DNA from: an uncultured Oscillospiraceae bacterium
GTDB taxonomy: Bacteria; Bacillota; Clostridia; Oscillospirales; Oscillospiraceae
Direction: 5' to 3'
NCBI GenBank assembly: GCA_910577525.1
Contig: CAJTLI010000036.1
Span: 1 to 20,451, forward strand
Length of the DNA stretch: 20,451 bases
Shown: in pieces, positions 6,992 through 13,643 of the stretch
Layout: the number at the start of each line of letters is the position of its first letter
How positions within the stretch are numbered: position 1 is the first letter of the stretch
The notes under the pieces: model-generated
What the model was told of the DNA's origin: nothing
The model's database searches: none
What the model saw: only the letters and a program-made list of their open reading frames with translations
Program-made: the position numbers and the translations under genes

Positions 6992-9900
6992 GTGGCAAAA
7001 GAAAAAAGCAACAAGAAAAAGTTGAGCGCGAAGGCGTTTACTGCCATTGTCGCGCCCCTGCTGGCCGTTCTTCTGGCGTTTTCCATTGTGCTGTCCGTGG
7101 TGACCACCTCCCGGTTTGACCTGGTGCTCCGGGACATCTTCGGCGAAACGGATTTCAGCGGCGGCGGGCCGGATCATGGCGTTGACGCGGCCTACTACAC
7201 CCGGGACATCGCCGACTCCAAAGAGCTTCAGGCCGCCGAGCAGGCCTACGCCCGCAAGGCGGGCGCGGAGGGCTTTGTGCTCCTCTACAACCGGGCGGAA
7301 GATGGCAAGGGCCTGCCCGTGGCGGCGGGCTCCAAGCTGAGCCTGTTCTCCACCTCCTCGGTGGATCTGCTGGCCGGCGGCACCGGCTCCGGCGTGTCCA
7401 CCATCTCCAGCGATATGCGCACCGCCCTCACCGAGCAGGGCTTTGCGGTCAACGAGGCACTGTGGAAGTTCTACAGCGACAACCACGGGAGCTATACCCG
7501 GGGCGGCGGCTCCATCATGTACGGCGGCGCGGAGGACTGGACCATCAAGGAGGCCCCCGTCTCCGCCATCCCCGATGCCGCCAAGAGCGAGGCGGAGGGC
7601 ACTATCCCCGTGTTTTTCCTGGCCCGAACCGGCGGCGAGGGCCGGGATCTGGGCCGCTACATGGGCGAGTGGACCAATGTGGCCGGGGACAAGGAGAAGC
7701 ATTACCTGGAGCCCAACTCTGTGGAGCTGGAGGTCATCCAGTACCTCAATGACACCTTTGACAACGTAATCCTGGTGGTCAACACCAATAACGCCTTCGA
7801 GCTGGGCTGGGTGGCGGACTATCCCAGCATCACATCGGTGCTGTGGGCCCCCGGTGCCGGAGGCGACACCTGCCGTTCCATCGCCGATGTGCTCAGCGGG
7901 GCGGTGAACCCCTCCGGCCATCTGGTGGACACCTTCGCCTATGACGCCTTCTCCTCCCCCGCCATGCAGAACATGGGGGACATGATGCTGGTCAACGGCG
8001 GGCAGGACGTAGAGGCCGCCGTGTTCTACGACGAGGGCATCTACGTGGGCTACAAGTACTACGAGACCCGCTACTTTGACAAGGCGCTGGACCAGGGCAA
8101 TGCCGGCGACTACGATTACGCTGCCACCGTGCAGTACCCCTTCGGCTACGGCATCTCCTACACCACCTTTGAGTGGTCTGACTTTAAGATAGGCCAGATG
8201 GACGCTGACGGCAATATTGAACTCAGCGTTACCGTGAAGAATACCGGCGCGGCCGCTGGCCGGGACGTGGTGCAGGTCTATCTCAACGCACCCTACACGG
8301 ATTACGACAAGGCCAACCACATTGAGAAGTCCGCCGTCACCCTGGTGGGCTTTGAAAAGACCGGCGAGCTTCAGCCCGGCCAGTCTGAGAGCGTCGCCGT
8401 CACCGTCAACCGGAAGGATTTCATCTCCTACGACGACGTGAACGCCAAGACCTACATCCTGGAGGCGGGGGACTACCTCCTCACCGCGGCGGAGAACGCC
8501 CACGCTGCCGCCGACAACTTCCTGGCCTACGGCGGCCAGACCGTGGAGCCCCTGTTCGGCGGGGCGGACGCCTCCTTCGTGGGTAAGTGGACCTACGACT
8601 ACAGCGGCAACGGCGGGGTGGATAATGTAACCTACGCCAAATCCCTCACCGGCGTGGACGTGACCAACCAGTTTGACCACGCGGTATACGACGAGCTCAC
8701 CCCCCGGGACCAGTACCTCACCCGGCAGGACTGGACCGGCACCTTCCCCCAGACCCACGGGGATCAAGACGGCAAGCGGCAGAGCCCCTTCAGCGAAAAG
8801 AACGGCTTCACCTGGGAGGTGGAGGTGTCCGACGCCATCCGGGACGCCATCAAGGCCAAGGGCGTGGGCGCGTCCTTGAACCCCATGACCGAGGAGGAGG
8901 CCGCCGCCATGGCGGGCCAGTATGGGCAGAAGGGTGATCTGGAGCTCATCGACTTCCGGGGCCGGGATTATGACGAGGTGGAGGCCGAGGGCGGCTGGGA
9001 CGCCCTCATCGACCAGATGGACACCAGTGAGCTGGAGACCATCATCCGCAACGGCGGCTACCAGACCCTGGGCTCCGCCAACATCGCCAAGCCCCGGGCC
9101 ATCGACTACGACGGCCCCTCCGGGCTGAACGAGGGCGGCATTACCCATGAGCCCTATTCTATCACCTACCCCTGTGCTACCAACCTGGCCGCCAGCTGGG
9201 ACCGGCAGAATTCCTACCTCCATGGCTACTATGTGGGTGAGGACGCCTTGGCCGCCGATGGCAACTGGGGCAACCACCAGTATGTGGGGCTTATCACCGG
9301 CTGGTACGCCCCCGCCATGAACATCCACCGCACGCCGTTCGCCGGACGCAACTTCGAGTACTACTCCGAGGACGGCTTCATTTCCGGCGAATTCGCCCTT
9401 GAGGCGTCGGTGGCCTGCTCTGAAAAGGGCGTATACGCCTACATCAAGCATTTCGCACTCAACGACCAGGAGGACCACCGCAGCCATGTGGCCACCTTCT
9501 CCAATGAGCAGGCCATCCGGGAGATCTACCTCAAGCCCTTCCAGACCTGCATTGAGGAGCGGGGAACCACCCCCATCAAGGTTCAGGAGTACGACGCGAC
9601 CTCCCAGTCCTACACCGAGAAAACGGTGGAGATTCCCGCTGTCATGGCGGTCATGTCCTCCTTCAACCGCATCGGCTGTACTTGGGCAGGGGGCAACTAC
9701 AACCTGCTCACCGGGGTGCTGCGCAACGAGTGGGGCTTTGACGGCACCGTCATCACCGACTACGACGGCGGCGGCGTCATGGACACCGAGCAGTGCGTCC
9801 GGGCCGGGGGCGATTTGAAGCTGACCGGCTTTGAGGTGGACGCGCCCATCGACGTGAGCAATCCCGCCTCCCAGTACTTTGCCCGGCAGGCCATCAAGCA

Positions 9901-10087
9901 CATCCTGTACACCACGGTGAACTCCAACGCCATGAACGGCATCGTCCACGGCACCTCCGTGGGTGAGCTGCCCTTTGCCAACTATTACTTTATCCTGATC
10001 GGTGAGGCGGTGGTGGCTGCGGGCCTGATTGTGTGGGGTGCGGTTGCCATCGTGCGGCGGTGGAAGAAAGAGAAGGCCGGGAACTGA
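6992..10087 (+). CDS. GH3 beta-glucosidase-like enzyme, inverted domain order, anchored at both ends
   Basis: A 1031-residue protein starting at GTG 6992, chosen because AGGAGG (6979-6984) lies 7 bases upstream; an earlier open frame overlaps the glycosyltransferase and has no family signal. Residues 1-15 are lysine-rich and cytoplasmic, and 16-37 form a transmembrane helix. The alpha/beta sandwich domain (about 70-410, including VNPSGHLVDTF and YPFGYGISYTTFEWSD) comes first, then an FnIII-like domain (about 410-510), a linker, and last the TIM barrel (about 690-975) with IHRTPFAGRNFEYYSEDG, KHFALND (K819, H820) and nucleophile ITDYDGG (D923). Residues about 997-1020 form a second helix ending in RRWKKEK. 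The catalytic part must therefore face outside. Inverted GH3 order is known in some Clostridia and Butyrivibrio; double anchoring is rarer. It probably removes glucose from beta-glucan fragments. Confidence 0.9.
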   Translation: MAKEKSNKKKLSAKAFTAIVAPLLAVLLAFSIVLSVVTTSRFDLVLRDIFGETDFSGGGPDHGVDAAYYTRDIADSKELQAAEQAYARKAGAEGFVLLYNRAEDGKGLPVAAGSKLSLFSTSSVDLLAGGTGSGVSTISSDMRTALTEQGFAVNEALWKFYSDNHGSYTRGGGSIMYGGAEDWTIKEAPVSAIPDAAKSEAEGTIPVFFLARTGGEGRDLGRYMGEWTNVAGDKEKHYLEPNSVELEVIQYLNDTFDNVILVVNTNNAFELGWVADYPSITSVLWAPGAGGDTCRSIADVLSGAVNPSGHLVDTFAYDAFSSPAMQNMGDMMLVNGGQDVEAAVFYDEGIYVGYKYYETRYFDKALDQGNAGDYDYAATVQYPFGYGISYTTFEWSDFKIGQMDADGNIELSVTVKNTGAAAGRDVVQVYLNAPYTDYDKANHIEKSAVTLVGFEKTGELQPGQSESVAVTVNRKDFISYDDVNAKTYILEAGDYLLTAAENAHAAADNFLAYGGQTVEPLFGGADASFVGKWTYDYSGNGGVDNVTYAKSLTGVDVTNQFDHAVYDELTPRDQYLTRQDWTGTFPQTHGDQDGKRQSPFSEKNGFTWEVEVSDAIRDAIKAKGVGASLNPMTEEEAAAMAGQYGQKGDLELIDFRGRDYDEVEAEGGWDALIDQMDTSELETIIRNGGYQTLGSANIAKPRAIDYDGPSGLNEGGITHEPYSITYPCATNLAASWDRQNSYLHGYYVGEDALAADGNWGNHQYVGLITGWYAPAMNIHRTPFAGRNFEYYSEDGFISGEFALEASVACSEKGVYAYIKHFALNDQEDHRSHVATFSNEQAIREIYLKPFQTCIEERGTTPIKVQEYDATSQSYTEKTVEIPAVMAVMSSFNRIGCTWAGGNYNLLTGVLRNEWGFDGTVITDYDGGGVMDTEQCVRAGGDLKLTGFEVDAPIDVSNPASQYFARQAIKHILYTTVNSNAMNGIVHGTSVGELPFANYYFILIGEAVVAAGLIVWGAVAIVRRWKKEKAGN

Positions 10088-10151
10088 CCGCATCTGAGAC
10101 ATACGAAAAGAACGCCGGAATGCCGGTGATTCTATCATCCTCATTCAGCGG

Positions 10152-10185
10152 CAGCCGGGCTCCGTAAGGGGCCCGGCTGTTGCTT
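10152..10185 (+). terminator. Intrinsic terminator after the GH3 gene
   Basis: CAGCCGGGCTCC (10152-10163) pairs with GGGGCCCGGCTG (10168-10179) with one G-T wobble and a GTAA tetraloop, followed by TTGCTTA. It ends the glycosyltransferase-GH3 transcript. Confidence 0.75.
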
Positions 10186-10372
10186 ATCGAAAGGCCGGTA
10201 GAATTTTCCTGCTCCTTTTTTGTTTGTACCAGCGCACACGCTGCTCTGAGAATAAGGGCTGATTTATGGCCTTGAAAATCTCCATTATCTGTTTCAGACC
10301 TGCCATTCTCGTGACAATTTCTGCTTGCTTTGTACGGCCGGGAACTCCTTGACCACATATTTGCCCACAGAC
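10186..10372. other. Non-coding stretch between the GH3 terminator and the recombinase terminator
   Basis: About 190 bases with lower GC and no believable gene. The element end (attachment site) of the recombinase-bearing element is expected in or near this segment because the recombinase gene ends just to its right. I could not find a matching direct repeat at the other end, so no att site is called. Confidence 0.35.
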
Positions 10373-10410
10373 AGAGAAAAACTGGCCCACCGGGGGTGTC
10401 CCGGTGGGCC
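10373..10410 (-). terminator. Intrinsic terminator of the recombinase gene (minus strand)
   Basis: GGCCCACCGGG (10384-10394) pairs with CCCGGTGGGCC (10400-10410), an 11-bp perfect stem with a 5-base loop. Read on the minus strand it is followed by AGTTTTTCTC. It lies 8 bases after the recombinase stop codon. Confidence 0.85.
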
Positions 10411-10417
10411 GCAGTTC

Positions 10418-10870
10418 TCAGCTTGCTCTATTCTCTGCCCTCAGCCGCTCCTTTTCTGCGGCCACCGCCGTTTTCATTTCGGTTATCATTGTCGCCAGCA
10501 GCTTTTCGCACTCCTCCTCAGTATTGGCGTAGACGTCCCGAGTGCGCTTTGTTCCATCGGGCCAGGTCACCGTGTACCTTCCGTTCCAGCGCCCACCTTT
10601 GGTCTGACCCAAGTATCCGCTGCCCCAGTAGCGGCGCTTGCCACGTTTTGGTTTGAAGTCTGTCATGGTGCGGCTGGCTACTGCCTGGGGATCTTCTGTG
10701 GAAATCTCTACTTTACCAATGCCTTGGTCAATTTTGGCGGCGGCTTGCCTCTGCATATCGCTTGTGACATGGGCGTAAACGTTCAGCGTGGTGGCGGAGG
10801 AGACGTGACCGATGATGGTGGACAGCGTTTTCACGTCCATCCCATGTTCCAAAGCGTTGGTGGCGAAAAC
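10418..10870 (-). pseudogene. 3' part of a split tyrosine recombinase gene (catalytic C-terminus plus tail)
   Basis: This is the second half of the recombinase whose first half lies at 12337-13281. Reading from the break it begins VFATNALEHGMDVKTLS, then IIGHVSSATTLNVYAHVT, which contains the second histidine of the catalytic set (GH) and the tyrosine nucleophile (VYAH). A tail of about 100 residues follows, with a GYLGQTKGGRWNGRYTV segment that looks like the AP2-type arm-binding domain normally found at the N-terminus of such enzymes. The upstream edge is not a normal start: the fragment lacks RBS and start codon and is open through the HxxR box junction. Alone it cannot recombine DNA. Deleting 10871-12336 puts it in frame with the first half. 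Confidence 0.85.
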
Positions 10871-10874
10871 ATGC

Positions 10875-11074
10875 CCTTATGGCATAATAAGGACAAATCG
10901 GAAAACTCTTGCAGTGCAAGGAGTTAACTGGTTTGTCCTAGTTCTTTTTCCACCTAATCCCCTGCAAAAAATAGGCGCAACGAGGGAAGCCAAAAAGCGA
11001 AGTGTAACGTAAAGGACAAAGACAGTGTATAGCATCCAGCCGGGACCGCATAGCGTCCCGGCTGGGTGCTTTTT
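10875..11074 (+). ncRNA. Candidate structured RNA ending in a terminator-like hairpin
   Basis: At the left end, CCTTAT/ATAAGG (10875-10880 with 10887-10892) competes with a longer hairpin: GGACAAA (10891-10897) pairs with TTTGTCC (10932-10938), enclosing AACTC/GAGTT and TTGC/GCAA with an AGT loop. An unpaired A-rich stretch follows. Then GCATCCAGCCGGGAC (11032-11046) pairs with GTCCCGGCTGGGTGC (11055-11069), a 15-bp stem with one wobble followed by TTTTT, as in an intrinsic terminator. The size, about 200 nt, would suit an omega-RNA-like transcript, but I cannot match it to a known family by eye and no promoter is evident on the left. Confidence 0.4.
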
Positions 11075-11089
11075 ACCAGCAGGAGACAG

Positions 11090-11527
11090 GACGGTGAGCC
11101 TTGCGGCGGGTCTTGTGCCTAGGACTGCTCAGGCGGACCAGTGCGGGTTAGTCCGTGCGCCTCGTGCAAGTGATTAAGCCGTTCCCGTTCCGAGCACCTG
11201 CGAGGAACGGCGCACTTCTATACATGGCCTGCGGCAATGTATCCGTGCGCTCTGCGAGGCTGCTGCCTGGATCGCTGACCTGTCACCGCTCCAGGCAGCT
11301 TGCGTCGCTTTGCTCCGTACAAGGGGCACGCCCTTTGCGCCGCTCTGCGGCTACCCCCATGATGTTGCTACATCACTTTCTCCCTGCTGGTCATGCGAAG
11401 CATGGTGCCGCACCGACAGGTGCGTTCGACTGGACGCAAAGCGGCCAGTCCGGGGCTTGGGGGAACCCCAACAAGCTGCATCGGAATATCGAAAACGATA
11501 TTCCGATGCCCTGCTTGCTACGTTTTT
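11090..11527 (+). ncRNA. Second hairpin-rich tract, candidate structured RNA upstream of the HNH gene
   Basis: At least five stems lie close together: GCCGTTCC/GGAACGGC (11178-11185 with 11204-11211), a 10-bp GCTGCCTGGA/TCCAGGCAGC (11262-11271 with 11290-11299), CATGC-GAA-GCATG near 11392-11404, GCACC-GACA-GGTGC near 11410-11423, and a perfect 14-bp stem with an AAAA loop (11478-11491 with 11496-11509) clamped further by CAAGC/GCTTG. TTTTT follows at 11523-11527. The frames here are short and carry no protein family. The density of perfect stems suggests an RNA, but DNA-level folding or repeats from a decayed element would look similar. Confidence 0.4.
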
Positions 11528-11558
11528 GGTTATCGGGATGAAAGCAGATACTAATTTG

Positions 11559-11588
11559 TTGACACTTTTCTTATTTGCATAGTATAAT
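11559..11588 (+). promoter_or_regulatory. Sigma-A promoter of the HNH gene
   Basis: A perfect TTGACA (11559-11564) and a perfect TATAAT (11583-11588) are separated by 18 bases in an AT-rich stretch, 34 bases before the start codon. It is the strongest housekeeping promoter seen in the window and serves only the HNH gene. Confidence 0.85.
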
Positions 11589-11622
11589 AGCTCCATATAC
11601 ATGTTAAAGAAATGGGAGATAA

Positions 11623-12288
11623 ATGACTATGTTATTAGAATATACGGACAAAACTAATAGCGTAACAGATACTGAACTATTGTTAGACCTTCAAAGGGTG
11701 TCAAATGAAACGGGCAAGCAGTCACTCACAATAGCAGAATACAAAGAGCACGGACGCTATGACCCGTCTACAATTATCCGGCATTTTGAGACTTGGAATA
11801 AAGCTTTGAGTATAGCGGGATTGCAAATTTCCAACAGACAATATGCAGATCGGGAGCTATTTGATAATTTGGCCGAGTTATGGATTAAAATTGGACACCA
11901 ACCGTCAAGGCGTGACTTGTCTCTTTTTCAATCTCCCATCTCTTACAAAGCGTATGAACGTAGGTTTGGTAAATGGTCAGTAGCCTTAAAATCATTTGTT
12001 GACTATTACAACTCTCAAGAAAGCTTGGAGGTTTACCAAATCGAAGCAAAGCCTAATACCACTCATAAGACCAGAAGAGATATTAACTTGCGTATGCGTT
12101 TCAAAGTAATGTCAAGAGATAATTTCAAATGTTGTTCTTGTGGGGCATCGCCTGCGAAAGACCCATCAGTAGATTTACACGTCGATCACATTAAACCATG
12201 GGCAAAAGGTGGAGAAACTGTAATTGAGAATTTGCAGACGCTTTGCTCAAAATGTAATTGGGGAAAGAGTGACTCGTTGAACGCATAA
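11623..12288 (+). CDS. HNH endonuclease with two homing-endonuclease-associated repeats
   Basis: A 221-residue nuclease. Two repeats of the HNH_repeat type occupy about residues 15-60 (YDPSTIIRHFETWNKALSIAGL) and 75-125 (SYKAYERRFGKWSVALKSF); such repeats bind DNA in homing-type enzymes. The C-terminal HNH domain shows RDNFKCCSCG, HVDHIKPWAKGG, NLQTLCSKCNWGKSD: two CxxC pairs for zinc and the HNH catalytic residues, all intact. There is no RuvC or bridge-helix sequence, so it is not IscB or Cas9-like. GGGAG lies 4 bases before ATG 11623 and 10 before an in-frame ATG at 11629, so either could be used. The gene is clearly more AT-rich than its surroundings, which suggests transfer. It probably cuts the empty target of the insertion it sits in. 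Confidence 0.88.
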   Translation: MTMLLEYTDKTNSVTDTELLLDLQRVSNETGKQSLTIAEYKEHGRYDPSTIIRHFETWNKALSIAGLQISNRQYADRELFDNLAELWIKIGHQPSRRDLSLFQSPISYKAYERRFGKWSVALKSFVDYYNSQESLEVYQIEAKPNTTHKTRRDINLRMRFKVMSRDNFKCCSCGASPAKDPSVDLHVDHIKPWAKGGETVIENLQTLCSKCNWGKSDSLNA

Positions 12289-12336
12289 ATGGCTGAGAAA
12301 TGAATAAAAATTCTTTGTCTTGGGCTTGACATTTGG

Positions 12337-13281
12337 GTGACGCAAGTCGTGGAAGCGAATGTTCGGAAGGCCGGCCCGCTTCAGCAGGACCTTCAACCGG
12401 CGGTACGCGGAGCCAGGATCGGTGGGCTGTTCCGGCTTCAGGGGGTTGGGGAATATCCACTCAGTCAGTGCGGACTTTTTTCGCTCACGGAGAACTGTAA
12501 CTGTACTGCCAGGCAATACGACCTTACGAGTACCGGCGTTGGTCTTGGTATCCCCAGTAGTCAGCCCGCCGCCATCTTCTCGGTAGACGGTGCGGCAGAC
12601 TTTCAGCGTGCTGGCGACCTCATCGAAGTCCTCCCACTTGAGTCCGCAGATCTCACCCCGGCGCAGGCCTGTAGTCAGTTCTGTGTAGAAGAAGTCATGC
12701 CAGATTTCATCCTCTGCGATAACTTTCATGAACACATCCAGCTGCTCGTCTGTCAGTATTTGCTTCGCTCCATAGCTGAATTTTGGAGCGGTGATTTGCT
12801 CGGTCGGGTTGCTGGCAATCAGATGAGCCTGCTGCGCCGCCTTCAGCGCACCGTGGAGCGTGGTGTGGATGCGGCGCACCGTACCACTGGCCAGACAATC
12901 ACTCAGCTTCTCATAGAACCGCTGCACATCTTTCGGTGTGATTCGGGCCAACTGCTTATCGCCCAGGCCGGGCCTGATGTGGTTCTCGATGTAACTGCAG
13001 TGGTTTCTCAGCGTGTTGGGCCGCAGAGTATCCGCCATGTTCTCCAGCCACTTGTCGAGCCACTCGCTCAAGGTCATCCGGCTCTGCTCTGTCAGGTCGG
13101 CACCATGGTAGCTGTCGATGTGCTGGCGGAGCTTCGCGGACAGCTCCTTCTGCGTGGGAGCATAGACGTAGTGGAAGATGGAGTCGCCGTTTTTCTTGTG
13201 GCCCACCACGATACGGCCCTCCCAGCGTCCGTCGTCACGCTTGCGTACCATGCCGTCACCGGACGGTCTGCGCTTCGCCAT
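12337..13281 (-). pseudogene. 5' part of a split tyrosine recombinase / integrase gene
   Basis: The gene starts at ATG 13281 with AAGGAGG 8 bases upstream. An AP2-like arm-binding domain (about 8-55, DGRWEGRIVVGHKKNGD), a SAM-like core-binding domain (about 68-160, LSEWLDKWLENM) and the beginning of the catalytic domain follow. Arg I is in TTGLRRGEICGLKWEDF and the frame reaches RFHDLRH, the HxxR box. The original reading then ends and runs into insertion sequence, giving about 30 unrelated residues to a stop at 12247. GH and the tyrosine nucleophile are on the other fragment. The joined protein would be 465 residues. Enzymes of this type integrate and excise conjugative or mobilisable elements; this one is inactive unless the insertion is removed. 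Confidence 0.88.
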
Positions 13282-13407
13282 GAGTTGTCACCTCCTTGTA
13301 GCCACACACCATACCACACCTTGGCGTGAATAGCTACTGATTTTTTCGAGGATTTTTATTCTTTGTTTTGCGGCGCAGAATTTGATAGGTACAGGAGCGA
13401 TTTTCAG

Positions 13408-13437
13408 TTTACAACCGCTTATCCTTTGTGCTACAAT
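13408..13437 (+). promoter_or_regulatory. Promoter of the antitoxin-Fic pair
   Basis: TTTACA (13408-13413) and TACAAT (13432-13437) are 18 bases apart, 38 bases before the antitoxin ATG. The divergent recombinase gene starts 127 bases to the left. Confidence 0.65.
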
Positions 13438-13474
13438 GCACATGATAACTCCTGAATAGGTGGAGGTGTGATTG

Positions 13475-13642
13475 ATGCCGCATTCCATTGAGCGTTCTAT
13501 TGAGGCTGCGGAGATTTCTCTGCGGATGGAGGGGCTTTCTGTTACGGAAGTCTGCAAGGAGCTGTGCCGGAAATTACTCGCCGGCGAAATTACGTTGGAG
13601 CAGTACTTGGCTCATGTTACTACTGGAAGAGGAGAGCGCTGA
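13475..13642 (+). CDS. VbhA-like antitoxin of the Fic pair
   Basis: A 55-residue protein. GGAGG lies 8 bases before the ATG and the stop is one base before the Fic start, so the two are coupled. The sequence reads SIERSIEAAEISLRMEGL, then LCRKLLAGEITLEQYLAHV. SLRMEG fits the antitoxin inhibition motif (S/T)xxxE(G/N), whose glutamate blocks the ATP site of class I Fic proteins, and the second half matches the helical bundle of VbhA-type antitoxins. It would hold the Fic enzyme inactive in the cytoplasm. Family assignment rests on this motif, the size and its place directly upstream of a fic gene. Confidence 0.8.
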   Translation: MPHSIERSIEAAEISLRMEGLSVTEVCKELCRKLLAGEITLEQYLAHVTTGRGER

Positions 13643-13643
13643 T

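Larger units (their letters stand above)
10871..12336 (+). mobile_element. 1466-bp insertion: structured RNA-like tract plus HNH endonuclease gene, inside a recombinase gene
   Basis: The recombinase frame is interrupted between the histidine of HDLRH (12337-12339) and the following VFATNAL (from 10870). Removal of exactly 1466 bp gives CGT-CAC-GTT-TTC, reading RHVF, in frame. The repeated TG at 10872 and 12338 leaves the ends ambiguous by a few bases; I set the right end so that GTGA follows, the position described for HEARO elements (HNH Endonuclease-Associated RNA and ORF, now linked to IscB). No terminal inverted repeats, transposase or reverse transcriptase are present. The left 650 bases are packed with hairpins, and the right part holds a promoter and an AT-rich HNH gene. 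The nuclease is not IscB, so assignment to a known class is open. Confidence 0.7.

Noticed and set aside
4141..7137. A 998-codon open frame on the minus strand across the GH16 and glycosyltransferase genes
   Set aside because: It is a shadow caused by GC-rich third positions; the plus-strand genes have clear families, signals and ribosome sites, and the antisense translation is low-complexity Val/Gly/Ala/His.
6977..10144. A 1055-codon open frame on the minus strand across the GH3 gene
   Set aside because: Same shadow effect; no family motifs and no ribosome site, while the plus strand encodes a full GH3.
11281..11400. Remnant of a relaxase-like C-terminus on the minus strand
   Set aside because: One frame reads basic residues (AQRACPLYGAKRRKL) but has stops close by, no upstream domain and overlaps several stems; not enough to call a gene.
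11623..12288. IscB/omega-RNA nuclease
   Set aside because: The protein has HNH and homing-type repeats but no RuvC segments, bridge helix or PLMP-type N-terminus, and is only 221 residues.
10871..12336. Group II intron
   Set aside because: No GTGYG start, no recognisable domain V hairpin and no reverse transcriptase on either strand.
10874..12339. Group I intron in the recombinase sense (minus strand)
   Set aside because: Shifted ends would allow a U before and a G at the end, but I cannot find the P7/R/S core; the only GGACT/AGTCC pair has 23 bases between its arms, too few for P3 and P8. The HNH gene would also be antisense.
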